DNA of 64,000 nt from Pseudomonas sp. MRSN 12121 (GCF_000931465.1 NZ_CP010892.1:930001-994000); one strand, 5' to 3'; positions 47,279 through 56,093 are shown, counted from the first letter of the stretch. Translations and numbers: made by a program. The notes: generated by a model from the letters alone, not told the origin.

Positions 47279-50140
47279 ATGCTCGAGCTCACCATTGAGC
47301 AGATATCCATGGGCCAGTCGGCTGTGGATAAGTCCGCTGCGCTGCACCTGCTTGCCGACAGACTGGTGGCCGACGGCCTGGTCGCCGAAGGTTACCTGGC
47401 CGGCCTGCAGGCCCGCGAAGCCCAGGGCTCGACCTTTCTCGGCCAAGGTATTGCCATTCCCCACGGCACCCCGGAAACCCGCGACCAGGTGTTCGCCACC
47501 GGCGTGCGCCTGCTGCAATTTCCCGAAGGCGTGGACTGGGGCGACGGGCAGATCGTCTACCTGGCGATCGGCATCGCCGCCAAGTCCGACGAACACCTGC
47601 GCCTGCTGCAACTCTTGACCCGCGCCCTCGGCGAAACCGACCTGGGCCAGGCCCTGCGCCGCGCCAGCTCGCCGGAAGCGCTGCTGAAACTGCTGCAAGG
47701 GGCGCCGCAGGAGCTGGCGCTGGATGCGCAGATGATCGGCCTGGGCGTGGCCGCCGAAGACTTCGAAGAACTGGTATGGCGCGGCGCGCGCCTGTTGCGC
47801 CAGGCCGATTGCGTTAGCAACGGCTTTGCCGCGGTGCTGCAACAGGTCGAGGCGCTGCCCCTGGGCGACGGCCTGTGGTGGCTGCACAGCGAACAGACCG
47901 TCAAGCGTCCGGGCCTGGCCTTCGTCACCCCGGACAAACCGATCCGCTACCTCGGCCAACCCCTGGCCGGGCTGTTCTGCCTGGCCAGCCTCGGCGAAGC
48001 CCACCAGGCCTTGCTGGAGCGCCTGTGCGCGCTGCTGATCGAGGGCCGTGGCCATGAACTGGGCCGCGCCACCAGCAGCCGCGCGGTGCTCGAAGTGCTG
48101 GGCGGCGAGCTGCCGACCGACTGGCCGAGCGCGCGCATCGTACTGGCCAACGCCCACGGCTTGCATGCGCGCCCGGCGAAGATCCTGGCGCAGTTGGCCA
48201 AGAGCTTCGACGGCGAGATCCGCGTGCGCATCGTCGATGGCGAGGGTTCGGCGGTCTCGGTGAAAAGCCTGAGCAAGCTGCTGAGCCTGGGCGCCCGCCG
48301 AGGCCAGACCCTGGAACTGATCGCCGAGCCGAGCATCGCCGCCGACGCGTTGCCAGCCTTGCTGGCGGCCATCGCCGAAGGCCTGGGCGAGGAGGTCGAG
48401 CCGGTGCCGGAGGCCGTGGCGCCACACACCGTAGCCGAAGCAGTCGAGGCGCCGCTCAGCGCGCCGGCGTCCGGCAGCCTGCTCCAGGCGATCCCGGCGG
48501 CGCCCGGTATCGCCATCGGCCCGGCGCATGTCCAGGTGGTCCAGCCGTTCGACTACCCGCTGCGCGGCGAGTCCACCGCGATCGAGCGCGAGCGCCTGCA
48601 ACAAGCCCTGGCCGAGGTGCGCCGCGACATCGACGGCCTGATCCAGCGCAGCCAGGCCAAGGCCATTCGCGAGATCTTCGTCACCCACCAGGAAATGCTC
48701 GACGACCCGGAACTCACCGACGAAGTCGACACCCGCCTCAAGCAGGGCGAAAGCGCCGAGGCGGCCTGGATGACCGTGATCGAGACCGCCGCCAAGCAGC
48801 AGGAAGCCTTGCACGATGCGTTGCTGGCCGAGCGCGCCGCCGACCTGCGGGACATCGGCCGGCGGGTGCTGGCGCAGTTGTGTGGCATCGAAACCCCGGC
48901 CGAGCCGGACGAGCCCTACATCCTGGTGATGGACGAGGTCGGCCCGTCGGACGTGGCGCGCCTCGACCCGGCGCGGGTCGCGGGAATCCTCACCGCCCGG
49001 GGCGGCGCCACCGCGCACAGCGCCATCGTCGCCCGGGCCCTGGGCATTCCGGCGCTGGTCGGCGCCGGCGCCAGCGTGCTGCTGCTCGCGTCGGGCACGC
49101 CGCTGCTGCTCGACGGCCAGCGCGGCCGCCTGCATGTGGACGCCGACGCCGGCACCCTGCAACGCGCGGTGCAGGAGCGCGACAGCCGCGAGCAACGGCT
49201 CAAGGCCGCCGCCGAGCAGCGCCATCAGGCGGCCTGCACCACCGACGGCCATCAGGTCGAGGTGTTCGCCAATATCGGCGAAAGCGCTGGGGTGGCCAGC
49301 GCCGTGGACAACGGCGCCGAAGGCATCGGCCTGCTGCGCACCGAACTGATTTTCATGGCCCACCCGCAAGCGCCGGACGAAGCCACCCAGGAAGCCGAAT
49401 ACCGCCGCGTGCTCGACGGCCTGGGCGGGCGGCCGCTGGTGGTGCGCACCCTGGACGTCGGCGGCGACAAACCGCTGCCGTACTGGCCGATCGCCAAGGA
49501 AGAAAACCCCTTCCTCGGCGTGCGCGGCATCCGCCTGACCCTGCAACGCCCGCACCTGATGGAAGCCCAGCTGCGCGCCTTGCTGCGCTCGGCGGACAAC
49601 CGTCCGCTGCGGATCATGTTCCCCATGGTCGGCAGCGTCGAAGAATGGCGCGCGGCCCGGGCGATGACCGAGCGCCTGCGCGAGGAAATCCCGGTGGCCG
49701 ACCTGCAACTGGGGATCATGATCGAAGTGCCGTCCGCCGCCTTGCTGGCGCCGGTGCTGGCCAAAGAGGTGGACTTCTTCAGCGTCGGCACCAACGACCT
49801 GACCCAATACACCCTGGCCATCGACCGTGGCCACCCGACCCTGTCGGCCCAGGCCGATGGCCTGCACCCGGCGGTGCTGCAACTGATCGACATCACCGTG
49901 CGCGCGGCCCATGCCCACGGCAAGTGGGTCGGCGTGTGCGGCGAACTGGCGGCCGACCCGCTGGCGGTGCCGGTGCTGGTGGGCCTGGGCGTGGACGAAC
50001 TGAGCGTCTCCGGACGCAGCATCGCCGAGGTCAAGGCGCGCATTCGCGAACTCAGCCTGGCCCAGGCACAAACCTTGGCGGGGCAGGCCCTGGCCGTCGG
50101 CAGCGCACATGAGGTGCGTGCCTTAGTGGAGGCCTTGTAA
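47279..50140 (+). CDS. fruB: Fructose PTS multiphosphoryl transfer protein (EIIA-HPr-EI)
   Basis: A 953-residue fusion that carries the whole phosphate relay for fructose uptake. EIIA-Fru occupies residues 1-~145 with His62 in 'IAIPHGTPE'. HPr occupies about 280-370 with His296 in 'NAHGLHARPAKIL'. Enzyme I covers ~395-953 with active His580 in 'GGATAHSAIVARALGIPALVG', 'EGIGLLRTELIFM', 'VGTNDLTQYTLAIDRG' and 'GVCGELAADP'. It starts at ATG 47279 after TAGGAG and overlaps fruK by one base. Pseudomonas usually has only this sugar PTS. Confidence 0.97.
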   Translation: MLELTIEQISMGQSAVDKSAALHLLADRLVADGLVAEGYLAGLQAREAQGSTFLGQGIAIPHGTPETRDQVFATGVRLLQFPEGVDWGDGQIVYLAIGIAAKSDEHLRLLQLLTRALGETDLGQALRRASSPEALLKLLQGAPQELALDAQMIGLGVAAEDFEELVWRGARLLRQADCVSNGFAAVLQQVEALPLGDGLWWLHSEQTVKRPGLAFVTPDKPIRYLGQPLAGLFCLASLGEAHQALLERLCALLIEGRGHELGRATSSRAVLEVLGGELPTDWPSARIVLANAHGLHARPAKILAQLAKSFDGEIRVRIVDGEGSAVSVKSLSKLLSLGARRGQTLELIAEPSIAADALPALLAAIAEGLGEEVEPVPEAVAPHTVAEAVEAPLSAPASGSLLQAIPAAPGIAIGPAHVQVVQPFDYPLRGESTAIERERLQQALAEVRRDIDGLIQRSQAKAIREIFVTHQEMLDDPELTDEVDTRLKQGESAEAAWMTVIETAAKQQEALHDALLAERAADLRDIGRRVLAQLCGIETPAEPDEPYILVMDEVGPSDVARLDPARVAGILTARGGATAHSAIVARALGIPALVGAGASVLLLASGTPLLLDGQRGRLHVDADAGTLQRAVQERDSREQRLKAAAEQRHQAACTTDGHQVEVFANIGESAGVASAVDNGAEGIGLLRTELIFMAHPQAPDEATQEAEYRRVLDGLGGRPLVVRTLDVGGDKPLPYWPIAKEENPFLGVRGIRLTLQRPHLMEAQLRALLRSADNRPLRIMFPMVGSVEEWRAARAMTERLREEIPVADLQLGIMIEVPSAALLAPVLAKEVDFFSVGTNDLTQYTLAIDRGHPTLSAQADGLHPAVLQLIDITVRAAHAHGKWVGVCGELAADPLAVPVLVGLGVDELSVSGRSIAEVKARIRELSLAQAQTLAGQALAVGSAHEVRALVEAL

Positions 50141-51081
50141 TGGCAAAGATTCTTACCCTGACCCTGAACCCGGCGCTGGACCTCACCGTCCAGCTGGCAC
50201 GCCTGGAGCCGGGGCAGGTCAACCGCAGCGAAGCCATGCACAGCCATGCCGCCGGCAAGGGCGTGAACGTGGCGCAGGTGCTGGCCGACCTTGGCCACCA
50301 ACTGACCGTCAGCGGCTTTCTCGGCGCCGACAACCCGCAAGCGTTCGAGGCGCTGTTCGCCCGGCGCGGGTTCGTCGACGCCTTTATCCGCGTGCCGGGG
50401 GAAACCCGCAGCAACATCAAGCTGGCCGAACAGGATGGGCGCATCACCGACCTCAATGGCCCCGGGCCGGTGGTCGACGAGGCGGCGCAACAGGCGCTGT
50501 TCGAACGCCTGGAGCGCATCGCCCCCGGGCATGACGCGGTGGTGGTGGCGGGCAGCCTGCCGCGTGGCGTCAGCCCGCAATGGCTGCATGCCTTGCTGGT
50601 GCGCCTCAAGGCCCTGGGCCTGAAAGTGGCGCTGGACACCAGCGGCGAAGCCCTGCGCGCTGGCCTGGCCGCTGGGCCCTGGCTGGTCAAGCCCAATACC
50701 GAGGAGCTGGCCGAAGCCCTGGGCGAACCGCTGCTGTCGCTGGCGACCCAGGCCGAAGCCGCCAGGCGTCTGCACGCCCAGGGCGTCGAGCATGTGGTGA
50801 TTTCCCATGGCGCCGAAGGCGTGAACTGGTTCAGTGCCGCGCCGGCCTTGCAGGCGCTGCCGCCCAAGGTCAGCGTGGCCAGTACCGTGGGGGCCGGCGA
50901 CTCGTTGCTGGCCGGCATGCTGCATGGCCTGCTCAGCGCCCATGCCTTCGACCGGACCCTGCGCACCGCCACGGCCATCGCCGCCATGGCCGTGACCCAG
51001 ATCGGCTTTGGCATCAGCGATGCCGCGCAGTTGGCACAGCTTGAACAGGGGGTGCGCGTTCATCCCCTCATAGAACAATAA
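50140..51081 (+). CDS. fruK: 1-phosphofructokinase
   Basis: A 313-residue PfkB-family kinase converting fructose-1-phosphate to fructose-1,6-bisphosphate. It begins 'ILTLTLNPALDLTVQLARLEPGQVNR' and has 'HSHAAGKGVNVAQVLADLG' and the C-terminal signature 'VGAGDSLLAGMLHGL' with the catalytic Asp. The start overlaps the fruB stop (TAATG), so translation is coupled. Confidence 0.97.
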   Translation: MAKILTLTLNPALDLTVQLARLEPGQVNRSEAMHSHAAGKGVNVAQVLADLGHQLTVSGFLGADNPQAFEALFARRGFVDAFIRVPGETRSNIKLAEQDGRITDLNGPGPVVDEAAQQALFERLERIAPGHDAVVVAGSLPRGVSPQWLHALLVRLKALGLKVALDTSGEALRAGLAAGPWLVKPNTEELAEALGEPLLSLATQAEAARRLHAQGVEHVVISHGAEGVNWFSAAPALQALPPKVSVASTVGAGDSLLAGMLHGLLSAHAFDRTLRTATAIAAMAVTQIGFGISDAAQLAQLEQGVRVHPLIEQ

Positions 51082-51092
51082 GAGGGTTGGTC

Positions 51093-52835
51093 ATGAAGTT
51101 AGCCATTGTTACCGCCTGCCCGAACGGCATGGTCACCAGTGTGCTGTGCGCCCGGCTGCTGGACGCCGCGGCCCAGCGCCAGGGCTGGAGCACCAGCGTC
51201 GAAGTGCATGACGCGGCGCACCCCGAACGGCAATTGTCGGCCGCGACCCTCGAAGCCGCCGAATGGGTGCTGCTGGTCAGCACCGGGCCTGTGGATATGT
51301 CGCGCTTCGTCGGCAAGCGCCTGTTCCAGAGCTCGCCCGCGGTGGCCCTGCAAGATGTCGACGGCGTGCTGCGGCGCGGCGCGGCCGAAGCCCAGGTGTA
51401 TGCCGCTGCCGAGGCGCCGGCCGAACCTGCGGCGGCGGCCAAAGGCGCGCCACGGTTGGTGGCGGTCACCGCTTGCCCGACCGGCGTGGCCCACACCTTC
51501 ATGGCGGCCGAGGCCTTGCAGCAGACCGCCAAGCGCCTGGGTTATGAGTTGCAAGTGGAAACCCAGGGCTCGGTCGGCGCGCGCAACCCGCTGAGCGCCG
51601 AAGCCATCGCCGCGGCGGACGTGGTGCTGCTGGCGGCGGATATCGAAGTGCCCACCGAGCGCTTCGCTGGCAAGAAGATCTACCGCTGCGGCACCGGGGT
51701 GGCGCTCAAGCAGTCCGAGGCCACCCTGAACAAGGCCCTGGCCGAGGGGCAGGTGGAGTCGGCGGCGACCGGCGCTGGCGCCGCGCCGGCCAAGCAGGAG
51801 AAGACCGGGGTCTACAAGCACTTGTTGACCGGCGTGTCGTTCATGCTGCCGATGGTGGTGGCGGGGGGCTTGATGATCGCCCTGTCGTTCGTGTTCGGCA
51901 TCACCGCGTTCAAGGAAGAGGGCACCCTGGCCGCGGCGCTGATGCAGATCGGCGGCGACACCGCGTTCAAGCTGATGGTGCCGCTGCTGGCCGGTTATAT
52001 CGCCTATTCCATCGCCGACCGTCCGGGCCTGGCGCCGGGGATGATCGGCGGCATGCTCGCCAGCACCCTGGGCGCGGGTTTTATCGGCGGGATCATCGCC
52101 GGCTTCATTGCCGGTTATGCGGCCAAGGCCATCAGCCAATACGCGCGCTTGCCGCAGAGCCTGGAGGCGTTGAAGCCGATTCTGATCATTCCGTTGCTGG
52201 CCAGCCTGTTCACCGGCCTGGTGATGATCTATGTGGTGGGCAAACCGGTGGCGGGGATGCTCGCCGGCCTGACTCAGTTCCTCGACAGCATGGGCACCAC
52301 CAACGCGATCCTCTTGGGGGTATTGCTCGGCGGGATGATGTGCGTCGACCTCGGCGGGCCGATCAATAAGGCGGCCTATGCCTTCTCGGTGGGGCTGCTG
52401 GCGTCGCAGAGTTACGCACCGATGGCGGCGACCATGGCCGCCGGCATGGTGCCGCCGATCGGCCTGGGCATCGCCACCTTTATCGCCCGGCGCAAGTTTG
52501 CCCAGAGCGAGCGCGAGGCGGGCAAGGCGGCGCTGGTGCTGGGGCTGTGCTTTATCTCCGAAGGAGCGATTCCGTTCGCCGCCAAGGACCCGCTGCGAGT
52601 GATCCCGGCGAGCATCGCCGGCGGTGCGTTGACCGGGGCCTTGTCGATGTATTTCGGTTGCAAGCTGATGGCGCCTCACGGGGGGCTGTTTGTGATGTTG
52701 ATTCCGAATGCGATCAATCATGCGTTGTTGTATTTGCTGGCGATTGTGGCGGGGAGTGTGCTGACGGCGGTGGTGTATGCGGTGGTGAAGCGGCCGGAGG
52801 CCAGTGAGTTGGCGCTGGAGCCGGCGGGGGCCTGA
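51093..52835 (+). CDS. fruA: Fructose PTS permease EIIBC
   Basis: A 580-residue membrane permease that phosphorylates fructose to fructose-1-phosphate on entry. It has two tandem EIIB-like domains: the first (residues 1-~105, 'AIVTACPNGMVTSV') looks divergent, and the second (~120-220, 'AVTACPTGVAHTFMAAEAL') carries the active Cys. EIIC follows with ~8-10 membrane segments ('GVSFMLPMVVAGGLMIALSFV' onward). ATG 51093 lies 6 bases after AGAGGG; the longer TTG start at 51087 is less likely. It is the last gene of fruBKA. Confidence 0.97.
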   Translation: MKLAIVTACPNGMVTSVLCARLLDAAAQRQGWSTSVEVHDAAHPERQLSAATLEAAEWVLLVSTGPVDMSRFVGKRLFQSSPAVALQDVDGVLRRGAAEAQVYAAAEAPAEPAAAAKGAPRLVAVTACPTGVAHTFMAAEALQQTAKRLGYELQVETQGSVGARNPLSAEAIAAADVVLLAADIEVPTERFAGKKIYRCGTGVALKQSEATLNKALAEGQVESAATGAGAAPAKQEKTGVYKHLLTGVSFMLPMVVAGGLMIALSFVFGITAFKEEGTLAAALMQIGGDTAFKLMVPLLAGYIAYSIADRPGLAPGMIGGMLASTLGAGFIGGIIAGFIAGYAAKAISQYARLPQSLEALKPILIIPLLASLFTGLVMIYVVGKPVAGMLAGLTQFLDSMGTTNAILLGVLLGGMMCVDLGGPINKAAYAFSVGLLASQSYAPMAATMAAGMVPPIGLGIATFIARRKFAQSEREAGKAALVLGLCFISEGAIPFAAKDPLRVIPASIAGGALTGALSMYFGCKLMAPHGGLFVMLIPNAINHALLYLLAIVAGSVLTAVVYAVVKRPEASELALEPAGA

Positions 52836-52852
52836 GCCCTGTGTTTTGCTGG

Positions 52853-52876
52853 GATGGCGCCCTCAGTGGCGCCATC
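52853..52876 (+). terminator. Terminator after fruA
   Basis: GATGGCGCC-CTCAGT-GGCGCCATC, a 9-bp perfect stem followed by GTTGTTT, 18 bases after fruA. Confidence 0.78.
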
Positions 52877-52900
52877 GTTGTTTCTGCTGGTCGCGGACCT

Positions 52901-52941
52901 TGTAGGAGCGAGCGGGCGGCGATCCGACTTGCCCGCGATGG
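52901..52941. repeat. REP-type palindrome
   Basis: Begins TGTAGGAGCGAGCGGGC and ends CTTGCCCGCGATGG, the layout of the common Pseudomonas REP palindrome, here with a disturbed centre. Confidence 0.7.
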
Positions 52942-53008
52942 CGTCCGCACTGGCGCTGCATTTTTCGACGGTGTACATATCCGTTCCTGCGGTAACGGCC
53001 ACCTATGG

Positions 53009-53234
53009 TTTCGCCCTTACGGCGACTCACTTTTTTCAAACGCCAAAAAAGTAAGCAAAAACGCTTTGCCCCTCCACTCGGCACCTCGCCTAGGCTCGGT
53101 GTGCCCTCTCTCCGGCATTGATCCGTGGGCCGCCGCAAGGGGCCATCCCTGGCCCCGTGCGGCTAACCCGGCGTCCTGCCGGGTTACCCACGGCTCAATG
53201 CCTGCGTTCGGCCATCGTGGTTAACGGGGCGCCC
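53009..53234. repeat. Pseudomonas-type dispersed intergenic repeat
   Basis: This block (TTTCGCCCTTACGG... to ...GGTTAACGGGGCGCC) is one I recognise as recurring in Pseudomonas intergenic DNA. It contains the hairpins GGGGCCA-TCCC-TGGCCCC and AACCCGGC-GTCCT-GCCGGGTT. The open frame across it (52841-53224) has low-complexity composition and no family likeness, so I treat it as non-coding. Confidence 0.5.
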
Positions 53235-53326
53235 AGATCAAGAACAACGCGAGGCGGCCTACCGGCCGGCCTGGCAGCGGTTACAGAAATCGTGCACATC
53301 ACTTCCACCTTGTAGGGCGCAAGCAT

Positions 53327-53449
53327 CTGTAGCCGCTGCCGAGCGCTAGCGAGGCTGCGATCGACTGCGCAGCAGGCGCAAGGATCTCGAAACCGCCGGA
53401 GGACCTTCGGTCCTATCGCAGCCTCGCCGTGGCTCGGCAGCGGCTACAG
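53327..53449. repeat. 123-bp palindromic element, copy 1
   Basis: Starts CTGTAGCCGCTGCCGAG and ends CTCGGCAGCGGCTACAG, so the two 17-base ends are perfect inverted repeats. Inner arms (GAGGCTGCGATCG / ATCGCAGCCTCG) and a central GGACC-TTC-GGTCC hairpin extend the fold. It is non-coding, with the size and form of a REPIN or MITE-like element. Confidence 0.75.
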
Positions 53450-53513
53450 AAATCGTGCACATCAGGCCCTACGGATGCACCGCTCGCACCTTGTAGGGCA
53501 CAGTTTGAAAGCT

Positions 53514-53636
53514 CTGTAGCCGCTGCCGAGCGCTAGCGAGGCTGCGATCGACTGCGCAGCAGGCGCAAGAATCTCGAAACCGCCGGAGGACCTTCGGTCC
53601 TATCGCAGCCTCGCCATGGCTCGGCAGCGGCTACAG
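53514..53636. repeat. 123-bp palindromic element, copy 2
   Basis: Same length and ends as copy 1, differing by only about two bases (for example AAGAATC against AAGGATC, and GCCATGG against GCCGTGG). The two are direct repeats 187 bp apart. A partial third end, GGCAGCGGTTACAGAAATCG, lies at ~53,270-53,290, and all are followed by related sequence, so the unit may be larger than 123 bp. Confidence 0.75.
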
Positions 53637-53719
53637 GGATCGTGTGGGGGCAGGTCCTACGGATGACAGGTTTTGTCTTGTAGGACGCAGTCTGAAAGTG
53701 AGGTACTTCGCTTTCTTTC

Positions 53720-54010
53720 GTAGGGCCTTTCCGAGAAACTCCGGGCCGCTTGTATCTGGGAAAGGCGCTGTCTAGCCTCGGGTTCGTCACCGGTTTTTCG
53801 GTGATCGGGTCTAGCAGCTCGGGTCAAGACGCAAGCCACACCATCAGCACTGCATTTTCCATTTACAGTGTTCTGTCATGGCGGTTGTGCGTGGGAGCGC
53901 CTTCGGGCGCGCCGGTTTCCTTGACCCGGTCTGCTAGCCCGCGTACAGCCGCCACCTTTCTATATCGTCTAGCAGCGGTAGGTGGTGGTTTCATGTCGAG
54001 GAGCCACATC
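53720..54010 (+). promoter_or_regulatory. Hairpin-rich leader of the small DUF gene
   Basis: The ~290 bases before the 54011 gene contain TCACCG-GTTTTT-CGGTGA (53787-53804), a GGAGCGCC-TTCG-GGCGCGCC hairpin (~53,900), and four copies of a TCTAGC-type motif (~53,771, 53,810, 53,930, 53,967). The reading frame stays open through it but has no good start. I recall the same kind of leader before other small genes of this family in Pseudomonas, which suggests a structured RNA or a mobile cassette. That is recollection, not a search. Confidence 0.45.
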
Positions 54011-54382
54011 ATGAAAAAGCTCGTCCCTGATCCACCCGTTTCTCTCTCTGGCGTACGTCGCAATCCAGAGCATGAGCTGACTAATAAAGCGGTCCTGCAT
54101 TCCTTGGCCAATGGTTCAGGAGAGGTGGTCTTATTGCAGTCATTGGGGGCCACTGCGGCCAGTACGATGGGCAATAATTCGTTGTTTTCGGTGCGTGAAG
54201 GCATCAGCGCCGAAGAAGCGTTGCTACACGTTTCCATCCTGCTCAAGGCCGCCGAAGAGGTCTCCGACGAAATCACCGAGCGCGCCAGCGGCGTGGAGCG
54301 AGGGCTGATCTGGTCGATGATTCATTCGGTGGAGATGGCGCGGGGTGTGGTGGACGCCTTGCTCGACGGCAATCGCCCCTGA
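54011..54382 (+). CDS. Small Pseudomonas-specific protein (DUF3077/DUF6124-like)
   Basis: A 123-residue soluble, mostly helical protein beginning MKKLVPDPPVSLSG, the start seen in the Pseudomonas DUF3077 group. A later part, 'LFSVREGISAEEALLHVSILLKAAEEVSDEIT', resembles DUF3077/DUF6124 proteins. ATG 54011 lies 7 bases after GAGGAG; ATG 53993 is possible but lacks a site. The function is unknown. Such genes occur in many copies per genome, each with a long leader, and this one borders the CRISPR leader. Confidence 0.7.
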   Translation: MKKLVPDPPVSLSGVRRNPEHELTNKAVLHSLANGSGEVVLLQSLGATAASTMGNNSLFSVREGISAEEALLHVSILLKAAEEVSDEITERASGVERGLIWSMIHSVEMARGVVDALLDGNRP

Positions 54383-54617
54383 TCGACAAGCGCCGCCGAA
54401 ACCCTCGCGCCTCGTTGCTCGCCGGGCCAGACAAAACAGCCTAACCGCTATAGTCTGAGCGCCGGCGAGCCGCTCCTTAACGCTGACCCTTTTTTTCGAG
54501 CAGGCTGCAACGCCATGTAAAATCAAGCATTTACAGCGGTCGCCACAAAAGAGGGTGAAATACGCTAATCGGCAGGATTTCTTTTTGAAATCATGAGGAT
54601 GTAAAGATCTCTGGCTA
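54383..54617 (+). promoter_or_regulatory. CRISPR leader
   Basis: This A+T-rich stretch ends at the first repeat. It contains an inverted repeat formed by ACCCTTTTTT (54487-54496) and AAAAGAGGGT (~54,547-54,557) that encloses a consensus IHF site. The leader is on the left because the decayed repeat is at the right end and the crRNA handle reads left to right. Confidence 0.75.
54521..54533 (+). promoter_or_regulatory. IHF site in the CRISPR leader
   Basis: AATCAAGCATTTA matches the IHF consensus WATCAANNNNTTR at every fixed position, 84 bases before the first repeat. IHF bending of the leader is known to be needed for spacer uptake in type I-F systems. Confidence 0.75.
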
Positions 54618-55846
54618 GTTCACTGCCGTATAGGCAGCTCAGAAATGCTGGACCTGATCAAGATGCCGCCTCGCCCGGTTCACTGCCGTATAGGCAGCTC
54701 AGAAATGAATGGCAAGCAGGCAGCTATCAGGGCTGGAGTTCACTGCCGTATAGGCAGCTCAGAAATCGTTCTATCACCCGGATGCCGCCAGCAACCCGTT
54801 CACTGCCGTATAGGCAGCTCAGAAAGCAATGAGCGGTGCCAGCTTCGACTTCAGCGAGTTCACTGCCGTATAGGCAGCTCAGAAAAATCAGGCCGACGCT
54901 GAAGCCGCACGCAAGGCGTTCACTGCCGTATAGGCAGCTCAGAAATGGCAAAGCGCGTCAAGGTGAACGGAGTCTGGTGTTCACTGCCGTATAGGCAGCT
55001 CAGAAAGCACAGTCAACCAGGTCAGCGGTGAATGAACGGTTCACTGCCGTATAGGCAGCTCAGAAAAACTCCCGTCCGATGTAATCGGCAATCTCGCGGT
55101 TCACTGCCGTATAGGCAGCTCAGAAATTATCGGTACGGGTGGTGATGAAAACGAATGAGTTCACTGCCGTATAGGCAGCTCAGAAAAGGACCAGGTCCAC
55201 GTCGAACAGATCGTTGTCGTTCACTGCCGTATAGGCAGCTCAGAAATGCCAGACCACTTTCGAGCGAGGCCTGCGCCGGTTCACTGCCGTATAGGCAGCT
55301 CAGAAATGGGCAGGAAAGGGCCTTGGACCACTGTTGACGTTCACTGCCGTATAGGCAGCTCAGAAAGGATCCGTTTTACTTGGAACGGTCAGCGTCGAGT
55401 TCACTGCCGTATAGGCAGCTCAGAAAAATCCCAAGCCGCTGGAGAAGGAGGTTTTTGGGTTCACTGCCGTATAGGCAGCTCAGAAAGACAACTACACGCA
55501 GATCCCCTGGCGCGGCAAGTTCACTGCCGTATAGGCAGCTCAGAAAAGGCTTGGCATCCGGCGGCGCCCGCAATACGAGTTCACTGCCGTATAGGCAGCT
55601 CAGAAAAGGAAAGCATCGCATTTGATGAACGCCTACAGGTTCACTGCCGTATAGGCAGCTCAGAAACGCATGAAGCCGGAGAAGTTCGAACAGTTCTGGT
55701 TCACTGCCGTATAGGCAGCTCAGAAATTGAAGTTTTGGATTTTCCGGGCTGGAGCGGGGTTCACTGCCGTATAGGCAGCTCAGAAAAGAACTTGTTGATG
55801 TGCGAGTTCGTCGACGAGGTTCACTGCCGTATAGGCAGCTGCGATA
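54618..55846 (+). CRISPR. Type I-F CRISPR array, 21 repeats and 20 spacers
   Basis: The 28-bp repeat begins GTTCACTGCCGTATAGGCAG and ends CTCAGAAA, with the I-F stem CTGCC/GGCAG. Repeats 1-20 look identical. Repeat 21 (55819-55846) ends GCGATA instead of CAGAAA, marking the leader-distal end. Repeats start at 54618 plus 60n up to 54918, then from 54979 plus 60n, because spacer 6 is 33 nt while the others are 32. All 20 spacers differ. The canonical I-F handle is CTAAGAAA or CTTAGAAA; here it is CTCAGAAA. No cas gene (cas1, cas2-3 or csy1-4) lies in the window. Confidence 0.98.
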
Positions 55847-55912
55847 AACGCATTGAAGGTATGGCCCAACTCGCTTTAACGACTGGCGTTAATGGTCGGT
55901 AGAGTGGGAACT

Positions 55913-55941
55913 CGCCTCGATCCCGGTCGGGGCGTTTTTTT
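55913..55941 (+). terminator. Terminator after the CRISPR array
   Basis: CGCCTCGA-TCCCGG-TCGGGGCG followed by seven T, 67 bases after the last repeat. It would end the pre-crRNA. Confidence 0.88.
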
Positions 55942-56093
55942 GTCTGTAGACCCGTAAGAGGCGAGCTACCAAAACAGCCACGTCATCAGAGTTCAGAATC
56001 GTCTTACAGCCTTGCCTTTCGCCACTTGCTAGGTTCGGGGAGTTGCAAAGAATCAGAGCCTCCCTCACGGATCAGTTAACGCAAGGATGATAA

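Noticed and set aside
47138..50110. A 990-codon minus-strand ORF opposite fruB
   Set aside because: This is a shadow frame in high-G+C DNA; fruB on the plus strand has full EIIA, HPr and Enzyme I motifs.
52841..53224. A 127-codon ORF after fruA
   Set aside because: It runs through a terminator, a REP palindrome and a dispersed repeat, has no ribosome-binding site, and its composition is not protein-like.
53750..54010. N-terminal extension of the 54011 gene to ATG 53750
   Set aside because: The extension lies in hairpin-rich leader DNA, whereas ATG 54011 has a GAGGAG site at the right distance and gives the family start MKKLVPDPP.
54645..55902. Open reading frames running through the CRISPR array (for example 54645-54902 and 55246-55902)
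   Set aside because: They arise because repeat plus spacer is 60 nt, a multiple of three, so the same 28-bp repeat is translated in the same frame each time. The protein is just the translated repeat.
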